A stretch of 64,000 nucleotides of DNA, taken from Billgrantia ethanolica (GTDB lineage Bacteria > Pseudomonadota > Gammaproteobacteria > Pseudomonadales > Halomonadaceae). Of this stretch, positions 29,220 to 39,182 are shown in pieces (the stretch's first letter is position 1; each line of letters starts with the position of its first letter). The translations under genes and the position numbers were made by a program. Where the stretch lies: assembly GCF_021404305.1 (NCBI RefSeq), contig NZ_JABFTX010000004.1, positions 558,001-622,000 of the forward strand, written 5' to 3'. The notes beneath the pieces were generated by a model. It saw only the letters and a program-made list of their open reading frames with translations. It ran no database searches and was not told where the DNA came from.

Positions 29220-29903
29220 TCACTCCATGACGTCGAGCAGCTCGACGCGGAAGATCAGCGTCTCGTTGGGGCCGATGGGGCCCTGACCCTGGGCGCCATA
29301 GCCCAGCTCCGGGGGAATGAACAGCATCCAGGTATCGCCTACGCTCATCAGCTGCAGGGCCTCCTGCCAGCCCTCGATCACCTGGTCGACGCGGAAGCTC
29401 AGCGGCTGGCCGCGCTCCAGGGAGCTGTCGAACACCGTGCCATCGACCAGGGTGCCTTCGTAGTGCACTTCCACATGGTGGCTCGGCCCAGGGCTTTCGC
29501 CGTCGCCGCTCTCCAGTACCTCATACTGCAGGCCCGAATCGGTGGTGGTGACCTCCTCGCGTTCGCCGTTCTCGGCCAGGAAGGCCTGACCTTCGGCGAG
29601 GTTGCGCTCGGCCAGCTGCTCGGCTTCGGCCTGGCGGGCCGCCAGCGCGTCCTGCTGGAACTGGCTCAGGGTCTCGGCCATCTCCTCGGCGCTCATGGCC
29701 GTGTCGTTACCCTCGATGATGTCGCGAATGGCAGCGCTGAAGGCGTCGACATCGAGCTCGGGATACTCCTGGGCGATGCTCTGGCCGTAGGCGATGCCGA
29801 GGCTGTAGCTGAGACGCTCATCCTCTGTCTCCGGCGCAGCCAGGGCGAAAGGCGCCGCGGCCACCAGGGCAGCCAGGGAGGCGCAAGTCAGCAGTGTCTT
29901 CAT
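29220..29903 (-). CDS. FKBP-type peptidyl-prolyl isomerase
   Basis: 227 residues. Signal peptide (LTCASLAALVAAAPFALA), then the helical FKBP_N dimerisation domain at about 28-115 (SYSLGIAYGQSIAQEYPELD) and the FKBP_C domain at about 125-225 (VHYEGTLVDGTVFDSS, VIEGWQEALQLM, FIPPELGYGAQG). Periplasmic folding catalyst of the FkpA/Mip class. It follows the esterase gene closely, 9 bp in the minus direction, but the two read the same way, so co-transcription is possible. Confidence 0.92.
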   Translation of the reverse strand: MKTLLTCASLAALVAAAPFALAAPETEDERLSYSLGIAYGQSIAQEYPELDVDAFSAAIRDIIEGNDTAMSAEEMAETLSQFQQDALAARQAEAEQLAERNLAEGQAFLAENGEREEVTTTDSGLQYEVLESGDGESPGPSHHVEVHYEGTLVDGTVFDSSLERGQPLSFRVDQVIEGWQEALQLMSVGDTWMLFIPPELGYGAQGQGPIGPNETLIFRVELLDVME

Positions 29904-30015
29904 GCAGAGTCCTGTCGATTGATCGTTGGGCGATTTGTACAGTGCTCCCGTGGGAGCGGTCGGCTCGATAACAGTACTCGGACTCTATCAGGGCAGGGCC
30001 GGTTCCGCACATGCG

Positions 30016-30057
30016 TGGTGCATGACGAATGGTGCATGGCGAATGGTGCATGACGAA
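30016..30057. repeat. Three tandem 14-bp repeats
   Basis: TGGTGCATGACGAA, TGGTGCATGGCGAA and TGGTGCATGACGAA stand head to tail, 14 bp past the teaD stop. One base differs in the middle copy. A small palindrome GCTCCCGTGGGAGC lies nearby at 29944-29957. No function is evident. Confidence 0.8.
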
Positions 30058-30070
30058 ACCGGCCTGTGGG

Positions 30071-30514
30071 TCACACCACCAGAGTGGGGCAGTGGGCAGA
30101 GCCTGCCACCCGCTGCGCCACGCTGCCCAGCAGCAGGCTCTTCTCGCCGTTGGTGCCCTGGGCGCCGATCACGATCAGGTCGCACTCACGCTTGCGCGCG
30201 AAGCGCACGATGGTGCGCGAAGGCTGGCCGCCCTTGACGAAGGCGCGCAGCTTGTCGGGGTCGGCTCCCAGCCCCACCGCCTCGCTCTTGGCCTGCACGG
30301 CGATTTCGGTGGCGTACGCCTTGAGCGCATCGTCGGGGATGTCGAGCTTCGCCGGGCGCACCATGGAGAGCGAGGCCTCCAGCAGACTGTGGTGCTTGAA
30401 CACGCACAGCACGTAGAGCTCGGCGCCGGTCAGCAGGTGCAGGCCCACGGCCTTCTGCAGCGCCTTCAGGGCGCCCTTCGAACCGTCCACCGGTACCAGT
30501 ATGCGATTGAACAT
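30071..30514 (-). CDS. teaD: Universal stress protein TeaD, partner of the ectoine TRAP transporter
   Basis: 147 residues, UspA fold. The ATP-binding signature [15 protein letters not shown] fits G-2X-G-9X-G(S/T). It is the last gene of teaABCD, 26 bp after teaC. In H. elongata, TeaD binds ATP and lowers ectoine uptake by TeaABC. The same role is inferred from position and motif. Confidence 0.88.
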   Translation of the reverse strand: MFNRILVPVDGSKGALKALQKAVGLHLLTGAELYVLCVFKHHSLLEASLSMVRPAKLDIPDDALKAYATEIAVQAKSEAVGLGADPDKLRAFVKGGQPSRTIVRFARKRECDLIVIGAQGTNGEKSLLLGSVAQRVAGSAHCPTLVV

Positions 30515-30540
30515 TTCAGCGTCTCCTCAGCCTCGGGCCG

Positions 30541-31824
30541 CTAGCGGAAGGCCATGTCGCGCAGGAACAGGGCGATCTGCGGGAACATGATGATCAGCGC
30601 TGCCGACAGGATCAGCATGAAGACGAAGGGCGGCGTGCCGCGTATCACCTCCCAGTAGGGTCGCTTGAATATCGCGATGGCGGTGAAGATGTCGCAGCCG
30701 AAGGGTGGCGTTGCCGAGCCTATCGCCACCTGCAGCGTGATCAGCACGCCCACCAGCACCGGGTCGAGGCCGGAGGCGGCGATGGCCGGGGCGAAGATCG
30801 GCGTCAGCACCAGGATAACCACGATGGGATCGACGAACATGCAGGCAATGAAGAAGGCCACACAGATGGCGATCAGCACGCCGACCGGCCCCGCCTCGTT
30901 GATGCCGAACGCCTCGAGCAGGGTCTGGGGGATCTGGGCGAAGGAGATGATCCAGGAGAATCCGTTGCCCACCGCCACCAGGATGAACACCACTGCGGTG
31001 ATCAAGCCGGTGGACTTGGCGATGGCATACATGTCCGGCAGCTTCAACGAGCGGAAGATCACGAACTCCAGCAGTACGGCATACAGCACGCAGGCCGCGG
31101 CGGCCTCGGTGGGGCTGAAGATACCGCCATAGATACCGCCCACGATCAGCACCGGAAAGCCCAGCGGCCACAGTGCCTTCTGCACCGCGGTGAGGCGTTC
31201 GCGCCAACTGGACTTGGGCTCGGTGGGCACGTCCTTGATGATGGCGTAGGCCACGCAGTAGAGCGAGAACATCAGCAGGATCAGCAGGCCGGGACCGATG
31301 CCGGCGATGAACAGCTCGCCGATGGAGGTGCCCGAGATGACCCCGTAGATGATCATGCCGATGCTCGGCGGGATCAAAAAGGCAATGTCGCTGGAGTTGA
31401 TGATCAGCGCCAGAGTGAAGGGATCCTTGTAGCCGGCCTTGAGCATGCGCGGGCGCAACGGTGAACCCACCGCCACCACGGTGGCCTGGGTGGAACCCGA
31501 GACGGCGCCGAACAGGGTGCAGGAGGCCGCGGTGCTGACGGCCAGGCCGCCCTTGATGTGGCCGACGAAGCTCATGACCATGTCGATCAGGCGGTGGGCC
31601 GACTGGCCGCGGGTCATGATATCGGCGGCGAGGATGAACATCGGCACGGCGATCAGCGCCGTGGGTCGGATGCCGCCCATCATCTGCTGAATGAGGGTTT
31701 CCATCTGACCCATGCCGCCGAAGGTCATGTAGAAACCGACGAAGGCCGCCGTGGCCAGGGGGATCATCATCGGAAACCCCAGCAGCAGCAGCACGATCAT
31801 GATGGTGAGAATAATGGCTGTCAT
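30541..31824 (-). CDS. teaC: Ectoine TRAP transporter, large membrane subunit TeaC
   Basis: 427 residues, about twelve helices, DctM family. The start at 31824 (MTAIILTIMIVLLLLGFPMM) is chosen over the upstream frame extension because it gives the family N-terminus and length (TeaC of H. elongata is about 426 residues, from memory). It contains the DctM-typical GAVSGSTQATVVAVGS and PPSIGMIIYGVISG. It performs sodium-driven translocation of the ligand delivered by TeaA. Confidence 0.92.
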   Translation of the reverse strand: MTAIILTIMIVLLLLGFPMMIPLATAAFVGFYMTFGGMGQMETLIQQMMGGIRPTALIAVPMFILAADIMTRGQSAHRLIDMVMSFVGHIKGGLAVSTAASCTLFGAVSGSTQATVVAVGSPLRPRMLKAGYKDPFTLALIINSSDIAFLIPPSIGMIIYGVISGTSIGELFIAGIGPGLLILLMFSLYCVAYAIIKDVPTEPKSSWRERLTAVQKALWPLGFPVLIVGGIYGGIFSPTEAAAACVLYAVLLEFVIFRSLKLPDMYAIAKSTGLITAVVFILVAVGNGFSWIISFAQIPQTLLEAFGINEAGPVGVLIAICVAFFIACMFVDPIVVILVLTPIFAPAIAASGLDPVLVGVLITLQVAIGSATPPFGCDIFTAIAIFKRPYWEVIRGTPPFVFMLILSAALIIMFPQIALFLRDMAFR

Positions 31825-31849
31825 GGTTATTGTTCCTTGTCGCCCTGCG

Positions 31850-32437
31850 TCAGACTTCCGTCTCGGTATCCTTGTAGCCATCGACCACATGGGTCGACAG
31901 ATAGACGTCGCGTGAGGTGAGGTTCTTGAACGCGGTCAGCAGATACTGGATGCCGGTGATGGCGAAACCGATGGGTACCCAGAGATAGATCGTCCACACC
32001 GGAATGCTCAGCGAGGGCAGCACCCGGCCGCGTCCGTAGAGCGTCTGGATGTAGCCGATGGAGAAATAGCAGAGCACCAACATCACCAGCGCAGTGAACA
32101 GGCAGATGAAGATCATCAGGGCGCGCCGGCCACCGGTGGGCAGCACGTCGTAGAAGGCGGACATGCGGATGTGGCGGCCGTGGCGCGCCGCATAGCCGAT
32201 GCCGGCGAAGGTGATCATCACGATCAGGATACGGTTGACCTCTTCGGCGAAGTGCAGACTCTCGCCGAAGGCAAAACGGCTGATCACGTTGGAGACGGTA
32301 TTGATCGCCATCAGGATCACGCCCACGGCCAAAATGACGGCCTCGGCGCGGCTGATCCAGGTGTCGACGACGCCGAGGGGGCCGGGGAGCGTGGAACGGT
32401 AGTTCTTCTCGGCGATGTCTTCTTCACTCATGTCCAT
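31850..32437 (-). CDS. teaB: Ectoine TRAP transporter, small membrane subunit TeaB
   Basis: 195 residues, four helices of the DctQ family with AEEVNRILIVMITFAGIGYA and the RHGRHIRMSAF loop. It forms the membrane complex with TeaC, 25 bp downstream. Start at MDMSEED; the second Met is an alternative. About 140 bp with a hairpin separate it from teaA. Confidence 0.9.
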   Translation of the reverse strand: MDMSEEDIAEKNYRSTLPGPLGVVDTWISRAEAVILAVGVILMAINTVSNVISRFAFGESLHFAEEVNRILIVMITFAGIGYAARHGRHIRMSAFYDVLPTGGRRALMIFICLFTALVMLVLCYFSIGYIQTLYGRGRVLPSLSIPVWTIYLWVPIGFAITGIQYLLTAFKNLTSRDVYLSTHVVDGYKDTETEV

Positions 32438-32521
32438 GGCGGCAGGCTCCAGGCTCCGCTGCGCGGGATGATGCGCAGAAACGGGTTGGGTTGAGTTTCA
32501 GTCGGATCTGCGTCCAAACGC

Positions 32522-32551
32522 CGAGGGGGCAGCCGACCGGCCACCCCCTCG
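32522..32551 (-). terminator. Hairpin between teaA and teaB
   Basis: CGAGGGGG (32522-32529) pairs with CCCCCTCG (32544-32551), and the loop contains a small GCCG/CGGC stem. It stands right after teaA on the minus strand without a T-run. Probably an mRNA-protecting or attenuating hairpin that lets the binding protein be made in excess. Confidence 0.65.
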
Positions 32552-32578
32552 ATGCTTGCACGTCGAATCGCTCGCGGC

Positions 32579-33598
32579 TTACTCGTCGCCGGTGACGGCT
32601 TCGAGGTCTGCCTTGAACTGCTCGAGGAGCTCGCGACCGCGATCGCCGGTCATCTCGATGAAGCGTTCCTCAACCCGCGGAGCACGCTCACGGAAGGCTT
32701 CGATCTCGTCCTCGTCGAGACGGGTCACGGTGACCTCGTCGGAGGCTTCCTGGATCTTCTCCAGCGACTCGTCGGCCAGGCCCGAGATGTGCTCCATGGT
32801 GTGCTCGTAGGCCGCCTCGGCGGCGTCACGCACCAACTGCTGCTCCTCCTCGGAGAGGCCGTCGAAGAAGTCCTGGTTGGCCATCATTGCGGTGGTGAAC
32901 CAGCCATGACCGGTGAAGATCAGGTGCGGGGAGACCTCGTAGAGACCGCCGGACTCGATCCAGAAGATCGGGTTCTCCTGACCCTGGATGATGCCGGTCT
33001 GCAGACCGCCGTAGACCTCACCCCAGGGCAGCGGGGTCGGTGTGGCACCGAAGGCGCGATAGGTTTCGGAGAGCAACGGGTTGGTCATGGTGCGGATGTT
33101 CTTGCCGCGCAGGTCTTCCGGGGTGCGGATCGGCTCATCCACGGTGATGACCATTTCGCCCTCGGGGTACATCTTGAGCAGCTCCAGGCCCTGTTCGGCA
33201 TAGAGCTCGGGGAACATCTCGTTGATCGCCACGCTCTCGTCGAAGAACTGGAGAACGGTCTCTTCATCGGTGGGCAGCAGATAGGGGATGAAGAAGATCT
33301 GGGCTTCGGGGATCAGGGCGCCGGTAAAACCGGGTGACTGGTTGACGAACTGCAGGATGCCGGCCTGGGTCTGCTCCATGATATCGTCGGATTCACCCAG
33401 TTCGCCGAAGCGGTAAATCTGGACGGTATTATCGGAGTTTTCCTCGATGTACTCCTTGAAGGCTACGGCGAATACGTCCTGAACGTCACCTTCGAATTCC
33501 TCATGCGCATAACGCCAGTTGGCGGAATGGGCGGCAGCCGACATGCCGAACAGCAGTGCGCCGATACTGGCAGTGGTCAACAGCTGGGTTGCCTTCAT
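32579..33598 (-). CDS. teaA: Ectoine-binding protein TeaA of the TRAP transporter
   Basis: 339 residues. Signal peptide MKATQLLTTASIGALLFGM with cleavage near AHS-ANW; the mature protein opens with NWRYAHEEFEGDVQDVF. The TRAP/DctP features include GELGESDDIMEQTQAGILQF, RTMTNPLLSETYRAFGATPT and LPWGEVYGGLQTGI. It recalls H. elongata TeaA along its full length. It binds ectoine and hydroxyectoine in the periplasm and hands them to TeaBC, recovering leaked solute and scavenging it as osmoprotectant. AAGGAG lies before the ATG at 33598; the longer frame from 33676 lacks a signal peptide at the right place. Confidence 0.93.
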   Translation of the reverse strand: MKATQLLTTASIGALLFGMSAAAHSANWRYAHEEFEGDVQDVFAVAFKEYIEENSDNTVQIYRFGELGESDDIMEQTQAGILQFVNQSPGFTGALIPEAQIFFIPYLLPTDEETVLQFFDESVAINEMFPELYAEQGLELLKMYPEGEMVITVDEPIRTPEDLRGKNIRTMTNPLLSETYRAFGATPTPLPWGEVYGGLQTGIIQGQENPIFWIESGGLYEVSPHLIFTGHGWFTTAMMANQDFFDGLSEEEQQLVRDAAEAAYEHTMEHISGLADESLEKIQEASDEVTVTRLDEDEIEAFRERAPRVEERFIEMTGDRGRELLEQFKADLEAVTGDE

Positions 33599-33699
33599 TA
33601 TTATGTTCTCCTTGCAGGTTTGGCCCGTGAAAAAAGCGGTATCGACAGGCATTGGTAGCCACAAAACGCTACACATCTTTTTTCAGGCTAGCGTGCCGC

Positions 33700-34224
33700 C
33701 TACAGAGGGTCAAGCTGGCATTCGAGGGTTTGAACCGCCAAAAGTTGCTCTTTTTTCTGTAATTTCCAGCGACTTGCAAGGGAATTTTCGAGGTCAGGAG
33801 TAGCGGCGGAGAAGGCCGACGGCGGCATCGTTCGCAGGGCCAGATGCTGCAGTCGCAGCAACGTTTCACGTTCGGCCGCAAGCTCGGCCTGCTGAATGCG
33901 ACGGCGCACCTCGGCGGTGCCGGGGTCTTGGGCGGCCTGGGCCTTCAACCGTCGACGCAGCGTCCGCAACGGCACCGTCACCTCGTCCTGCCAGTGACGT
34001 ATCGCTGCCAGCTCGTCGGGCTCTCCGGCAGGCGCCAAGCCGTGACGATGCAGCCAGCAGCGCCACAGCAGTTCGCAGACATCGACACCGGCGTCATCCT
34101 GCAGCAGCAGGCAGGCCGCCTCTACACCGGGGCGGGCATAGAAGGAGAGGGCGAATTCCCACAGCGGGTCGGCGGCAAGCCCGGCCCGCAGAGACGCCAT
34201 GGTTGCGGTAGAATCTTTGCTCAT
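33700..34224 (-). CDS. TIGR02444/DUF2390 family protein
   Basis: 174 residues, soluble. It opens with the family pattern PLWEFALSFYARPGVEAACL, followed by VDVCELLWRCWLHRHGL and RHWQDEVTVPLRTLRRRLK. Function unknown. It is divergent from the ABC-F gene, an arrangement I recall in Pseudomonas as well. It is followed at about 100 bp by teaA on the same strand, probably a separate unit. The much longer open frame on this strand (to 35199) is a shadow of the ABC-F gene. Confidence 0.8.
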   Translation of the reverse strand: MSKDSTATMASLRAGLAADPLWEFALSFYARPGVEAACLLLQDDAGVDVCELLWRCWLHRHGLAPAGEPDELAAIRHWQDEVTVPLRTLRRRLKAQAAQDPGTAEVRRRIQQAELAAERETLLRLQHLALRTMPPSAFSAATPDLENSLASRWKLQKKEQLLAVQTLECQLDPL

Positions 34225-34302
34225 GATCCGAAGTCGTCGCCGCTGTCTCGATAGCGAGCATCGGGCCGCGACCGTAACCCTGTATCGCCAGTTGGAGCCT
34301 GC

Positions 34303-36255
<1,953 letters not shown>

Positions 36256-36279
36256 CATGCCCGGAACAACGACATCACG

Positions 36280-36427
36280 ATGCTGATGGCAGCTTACGCT
36301 AGCGGCGCCGGGGACAGGTCGAAGAGGAGGTCATTTGCCATGGATGGCAAATGTAGCGCCCAGGGATGGGTTCACAGCGCCTCCTCGTAGGCCTGTCCCC
36401 GGATCAGCCGCGGGATGCGGCCAGCAT
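36280..36427. repeat. Cloverleaf-like repeat element with internal mini-frame
   Basis: Nested stems: outer ATGCTG...CAGCAT, then GCGGC/GCCGC, CCGGGGACAGG (36308-36318) with CCTGTCCCCGG (36392-36402), GAGGAGG (36324-36330) with CCTCCTC (36379-36385), and an inner hairpin ATTTGCCAT-gg-ATGGCAAAT. It fills the space between yheS and dtd. GAGGAGG stands 9 nt before an ATG (36340) that opens a 16-codon frame, MDGKCSAQGWVHSASS, ending at 36390. I believe the sequence recurs in halomonad genomes; this is from memory. Confidence 0.65.
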
Positions 36428-36434
36428 GGTGCCT

Positions 36435-36872
36435 TCAACTCTCCAGCAGAAAGGTCACCGGCCCGTCGTTGATCAGCTCGACCTGCATGTTGGCGGCGAA
36501 CTCGCCGCTCTCGACCCGGGGCCAGGCCGCCCGGGCGCGGTCGAGCAGGTAGTGGAACAGCCGCTCACCGTCGGCCGGCGGTGCGGCGCTGGAGAAGCTC
36601 GGGCGCAGCCCCTTGCGGGTATCGGCGGCCAGGGTGAACTGGGAGACCAGCAGCAGCCCGCCTTCGACCTGCTGCAGGTCGAGGTTCATCTTGCCCGCCT
36701 CGTCGCTGAACACCCGGTAGCGCAGCAGCTTGTGCAGCAGGCGCTCGGCGGCGGCCTCGTCGTCGCCCTTCTCCACTCCCACCAGGGCCAGCAGGCCATG
36801 ATCGATGGCGCCCACCGTTCGCTCATCCACCGTCACGCTGGCGCGTCGCACGCGCTGTATCAGGGCCTTCAT
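36435..36872 (-). CDS. dtd: D-aminoacyl-tRNA deacylase
   Basis: 145 residues, standard length. It hydrolyses D-aminoacyl-tRNA. The N-terminal [15 protein letters not shown], the active-site stretch [15 protein letters not shown] and the Gly-cisPro region [11 protein letters not shown] are intact. It lies on the minus strand, convergent with yheS across the cloverleaf repeat. Confidence 0.95.
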   Translation of the reverse strand: MKALIQRVRRASVTVDERTVGAIDHGLLALVGVEKGDDEAAAERLLHKLLRYRVFSDEAGKMNLDLQQVEGGLLLVSQFTLAADTRKGLRPSFSSAAPPADGERLFHYLLDRARAAWPRVESGEFAANMQVELINDGPVTFLLES

Positions 36873-36933
36873 GCAGCGAGTTTCCCTTTCAGACTCAAGT
36901 TGGCCGAAAGGGTATCACGCCCGGCAGAGGGTG

Positions 36934-37779
36934 TTACCAGGCGCGGCACAACATGATGTCGCAATGCGGCTCCGCCAGCAGCGCCTCGGTGATGGGGCTC
37001 TGACGCCCCAACTGGCCGCGGCTGCTCAGCGCCAGCAGGTCGGGCGGCTGGCGCCGCAGTCGGGTGACCAGCACCTCAAGCGGGTCGCCCTGTTCCAGCA
37101 CCAGGTCGACGTCGGGCACGCTGTCGAGCTCGCCCATCAGCTGATCGGTCTCGCGTTCGAGCTGGCAGCGCAGGCGCTCCACCTCGCGGTCGCGCCAGCG
37201 GGCATAGTCGCTGTCGGAGCCCATCTCGCGCTCGCCGGGGATGTCCCAGGCGTGCAGAAGGGTCAGGTGACTTTCGGGGAAGCGCTTGAGCACCTCGCGC
37301 AGGGTGTTGCGGCTGGCCAGCGAGAAGTCCACCGGCAGCAGCACCTCCTGCCAGTCGCGGTTGGCCGGCTGGATCACCGACAGTACCGGGCAGGGTGCGC
37401 TGCGCAGCACGCGAGCCAGGGTGGTGCCGACGATCAGATCGTTCTGGCCGCGCTTGCGGTGGGAGCCGAGCACAATCATGTCCACTTCACGTTCGTGGGC
37501 TTCGCGGACGATTTCGGCATAGCTGGCGCCGGCCACGGTCTGCAGCATGACGCTGGGCTCCGGTAGGGCGTAGTCCTCGCGGATGTCCTTCATGATGGCC
37601 TGCATGTCGTCGACCACGGCGGCCTCGAGATCGTGCAGCACGCGGCGCGGTAGATAAGGGTCGAGAACGTGGATCACGTCCAGGCGTGCGCCGCTCTCGG
37701 TGGCCAGGCGAATGGCCCGGGCGAAGGCGGCACGGTTCTCGGCCGAAAGGTCGCAGGCGAACAGCAGGGTCTGGGTCAT
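36934..37779 (-). CDS. Tandem-domain universal stress protein
   Basis: 281 residues, two Usp domains (about 1-145 and 150-281), each opening with a beta strand (TLLFACDLSAENRAAF; EVLLPVDFSLASRNTL). The first domain ends with MIVLGSHRKRGQNDLIVGTT and the second with LLALSSRGQLGRQSP, both diverging from the ideal ATP loop. It is of the UspE-like layout. The start at 37779 is preferred to 37848 because upstream residues are not Usp-like. Confidence 0.85.
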   Translation of the reverse strand: MTQTLLFACDLSAENRAAFARAIRLATESGARLDVIHVLDPYLPRRVLHDLEAAVVDDMQAIMKDIREDYALPEPSVMLQTVAGASYAEIVREAHEREVDMIVLGSHRKRGQNDLIVGTTLARVLRSAPCPVLSVIQPANRDWQEVLLPVDFSLASRNTLREVLKRFPESHLTLLHAWDIPGEREMGSDSDYARWRDREVERLRCQLERETDQLMGELDSVPDVDLVLEQGDPLEVLVTRLRRQPPDLLALSSRGQLGRQSPITEALLAEPHCDIMLCRAW

Positions 37780-37858
37780 GGCGTCTCTCCGATGCGATGA
37801 GCCTGGCGAGGCAGACTTCAGCATGGGCGCCACTCGGCGAGGCTGCAAGGCCGTTTCG

Positions 37859-38671
37859 TTACCACCAGCGATGGAAGTGGTGCACCGGTCCGTGGCCCTG
37901 GCCCACCGTGAGCCGCCGGCTCTCGGTCAGCGCCGTCTCGAGCCACTGCTTGGCTGCGGCGATGGCGACGGGCAGCTCATCGCCCAGGGCGAGGCGGGCG
38001 GCGATGGCGGAAGAGAGCGAGCAGCCGGTGCCATGCAGGTTTGAGGTAGCGATGCGGGTGCCCTCGATCCAGCAGCTCTCGCCGGCCTCGATCAGCAGGT
38101 CGGGGCAGCTTTCGTCACGCAGGTGCCCCCCCTTGAGCAGCACGGTAGCGGCGCCCAGGCCGGCCAGCGCCGGCGCCATGGCCAGCATCTCATCGCGGCT
38201 GGCCGGCGCCGAGCGCCCCAGGAGCACTGCAGCCTCGGGCAGATTGGGGGTGATCAGGTCGGCCAGCGGCACCAGCACCTCGCGCACCGCGGCGATGCCC
38301 ACGTCATCGACCAGGATGTCGCCGCTCTTGGCCACCATCACCGGGTCCAGAACGACCCAGCGCGGGCGCCTGGCCTCGAGTGCGTCGCGGATGGCCTCGG
38401 CCACCTCGCGGCTGGCAACCATGCCGATCTTCACCGCATCGATGGTCACGTCATCGAGCAGGGTTTCGAGCTGCAGACGAATGAACTCCACCGGTATCGG
38501 TTGCACGCCACGCACGCCAAGGGTGTTCTGGGCGGTCAGCGCGGTGATGACGCTGGTACCATAGGCGCCCAGCGCCGAGAAGCTCTTGAGATCGGCCTGA
38601 ATGCCGGCGCCCCCGCTGGGATCGGAGCCGGCGATGGTGAGCGCATTGGGAATGGGGCGGTGGGTCGTCAT
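37859..38671 (-). CDS. thiD: Hydroxymethylpyrimidine (phosphomethylpyrimidine) kinase
   Basis: 270 residues, ribokinase fold. It phosphorylates HMP and HMP-P in thiamine synthesis. N-terminal ALTIAGSDPSGGAGIQADLK, mid-region VLDPVMVAKSGDILV and the anion-hole loop SNLHGTGCSLSSAIAA are all present. It complements thiS-thiG at 22 kb but is not linked to them. Start set by MTTHRPIPNALTIAG. Confidence 0.95.
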   Translation of the reverse strand: MTTHRPIPNALTIAGSDPSGGAGIQADLKSFSALGAYGTSVITALTAQNTLGVRGVQPIPVEFIRLQLETLLDDVTIDAVKIGMVASREVAEAIRDALEARRPRWVVLDPVMVAKSGDILVDDVGIAAVREVLVPLADLITPNLPEAAVLLGRSAPASRDEMLAMAPALAGLGAATVLLKGGHLRDESCPDLLIEAGESCWIEGTRIATSNLHGTGCSLSSAIAARLALGDELPVAIAAAKQWLETALTESRRLTVGQGHGPVHHFHRWW

Positions 38672-38713
38672 GGCGTCCTCTCGCAAACAGAATGGCGTGT
38701 GTAGGGAGGCTGG

Positions 38714-39145
38714 ATGCTGAGTCTTTTCGTGGTGGCGTTCGTCAGCGCCACCCTGTTGCCGGGTGGCTCCGAGGTATGGCTGGCGCGCCAGTGGTGCCTC
38801 GGCCAGCCGGTGCTGGCGCTGTGGCTGGTGGCCACCTCGGGCAATACCCTGGGCAGTCTGGTCAATGTCTGGATGGGACGCTATGCGCGCCGCTTCCAGG
38901 ACCGGCGCTGGTTTCCCGCCTCGCCCCAGGGCCTGGCCCGGGCCGAGGGCTGGTATCACCGCTTCGGCGAGTGGAGCCTGCTGCTCTCCTGGGCGCCGGT
39001 GATCGGCGACCCGCTCACCGTGCTGGCCGGCATCTTCCGCCTGCCCTGGTGGCGGGCCATCCTGCTGATCACCGTGGCCAAGGGGACGCGCTACGCCGTG
39101 GTGCTCTACCTGGCCCAGGCGTGGCTGGCCCCGCTCTGCCAGTAA
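38714..39145 (+). CDS. YqaA-type DedA/VTT-family membrane protein
   Basis: 143 residues, four hydrophobic stretches. It matches the short YqaA branch of the DedA family: SATLLPGGSEVWLA, GNTLGSLVNVWMGRY, WAPVIGDPLTVLAG, then LITVAKGTRYAVV. Divergent from thiD with 42 bp between starts. Family members act in membrane lipid scrambling or proton-motive-force maintenance; the specific role is unknown. Confidence 0.85.
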   Translation: MLSLFVVAFVSATLLPGGSEVWLARQWCLGQPVLALWLVATSGNTLGSLVNVWMGRYARRFQDRRWFPASPQGLARAEGWYHRFGEWSLLLSWAPVIGDPLTVLAGIFRLPWWRAILLITVAKGTRYAVVLYLAQAWLAPLCQ

Positions 39146-39148
39146 CGT

Positions 39149-39182
39149 AAGACCAGGCCAGGCTCAAGACCAGGCCAGGTTC
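39149..39182. repeat. Two tandem 17-bp repeats
   Basis: AAGACCAGGCCAGGCTC is followed directly by AAGACCAGGCCAGGTTC, between the convergent yqaA-like and TRAP genes. The second copy reaches into the stop codon of the TRAP large subunit. Confidence 0.8.

Noticed and set aside
28749-30053. 434-codon plus-strand frame opposite the esterase and FKBP genes
   Set aside because: Shadow of two genes with signal peptides and intact catalytic motifs on the minus strand.
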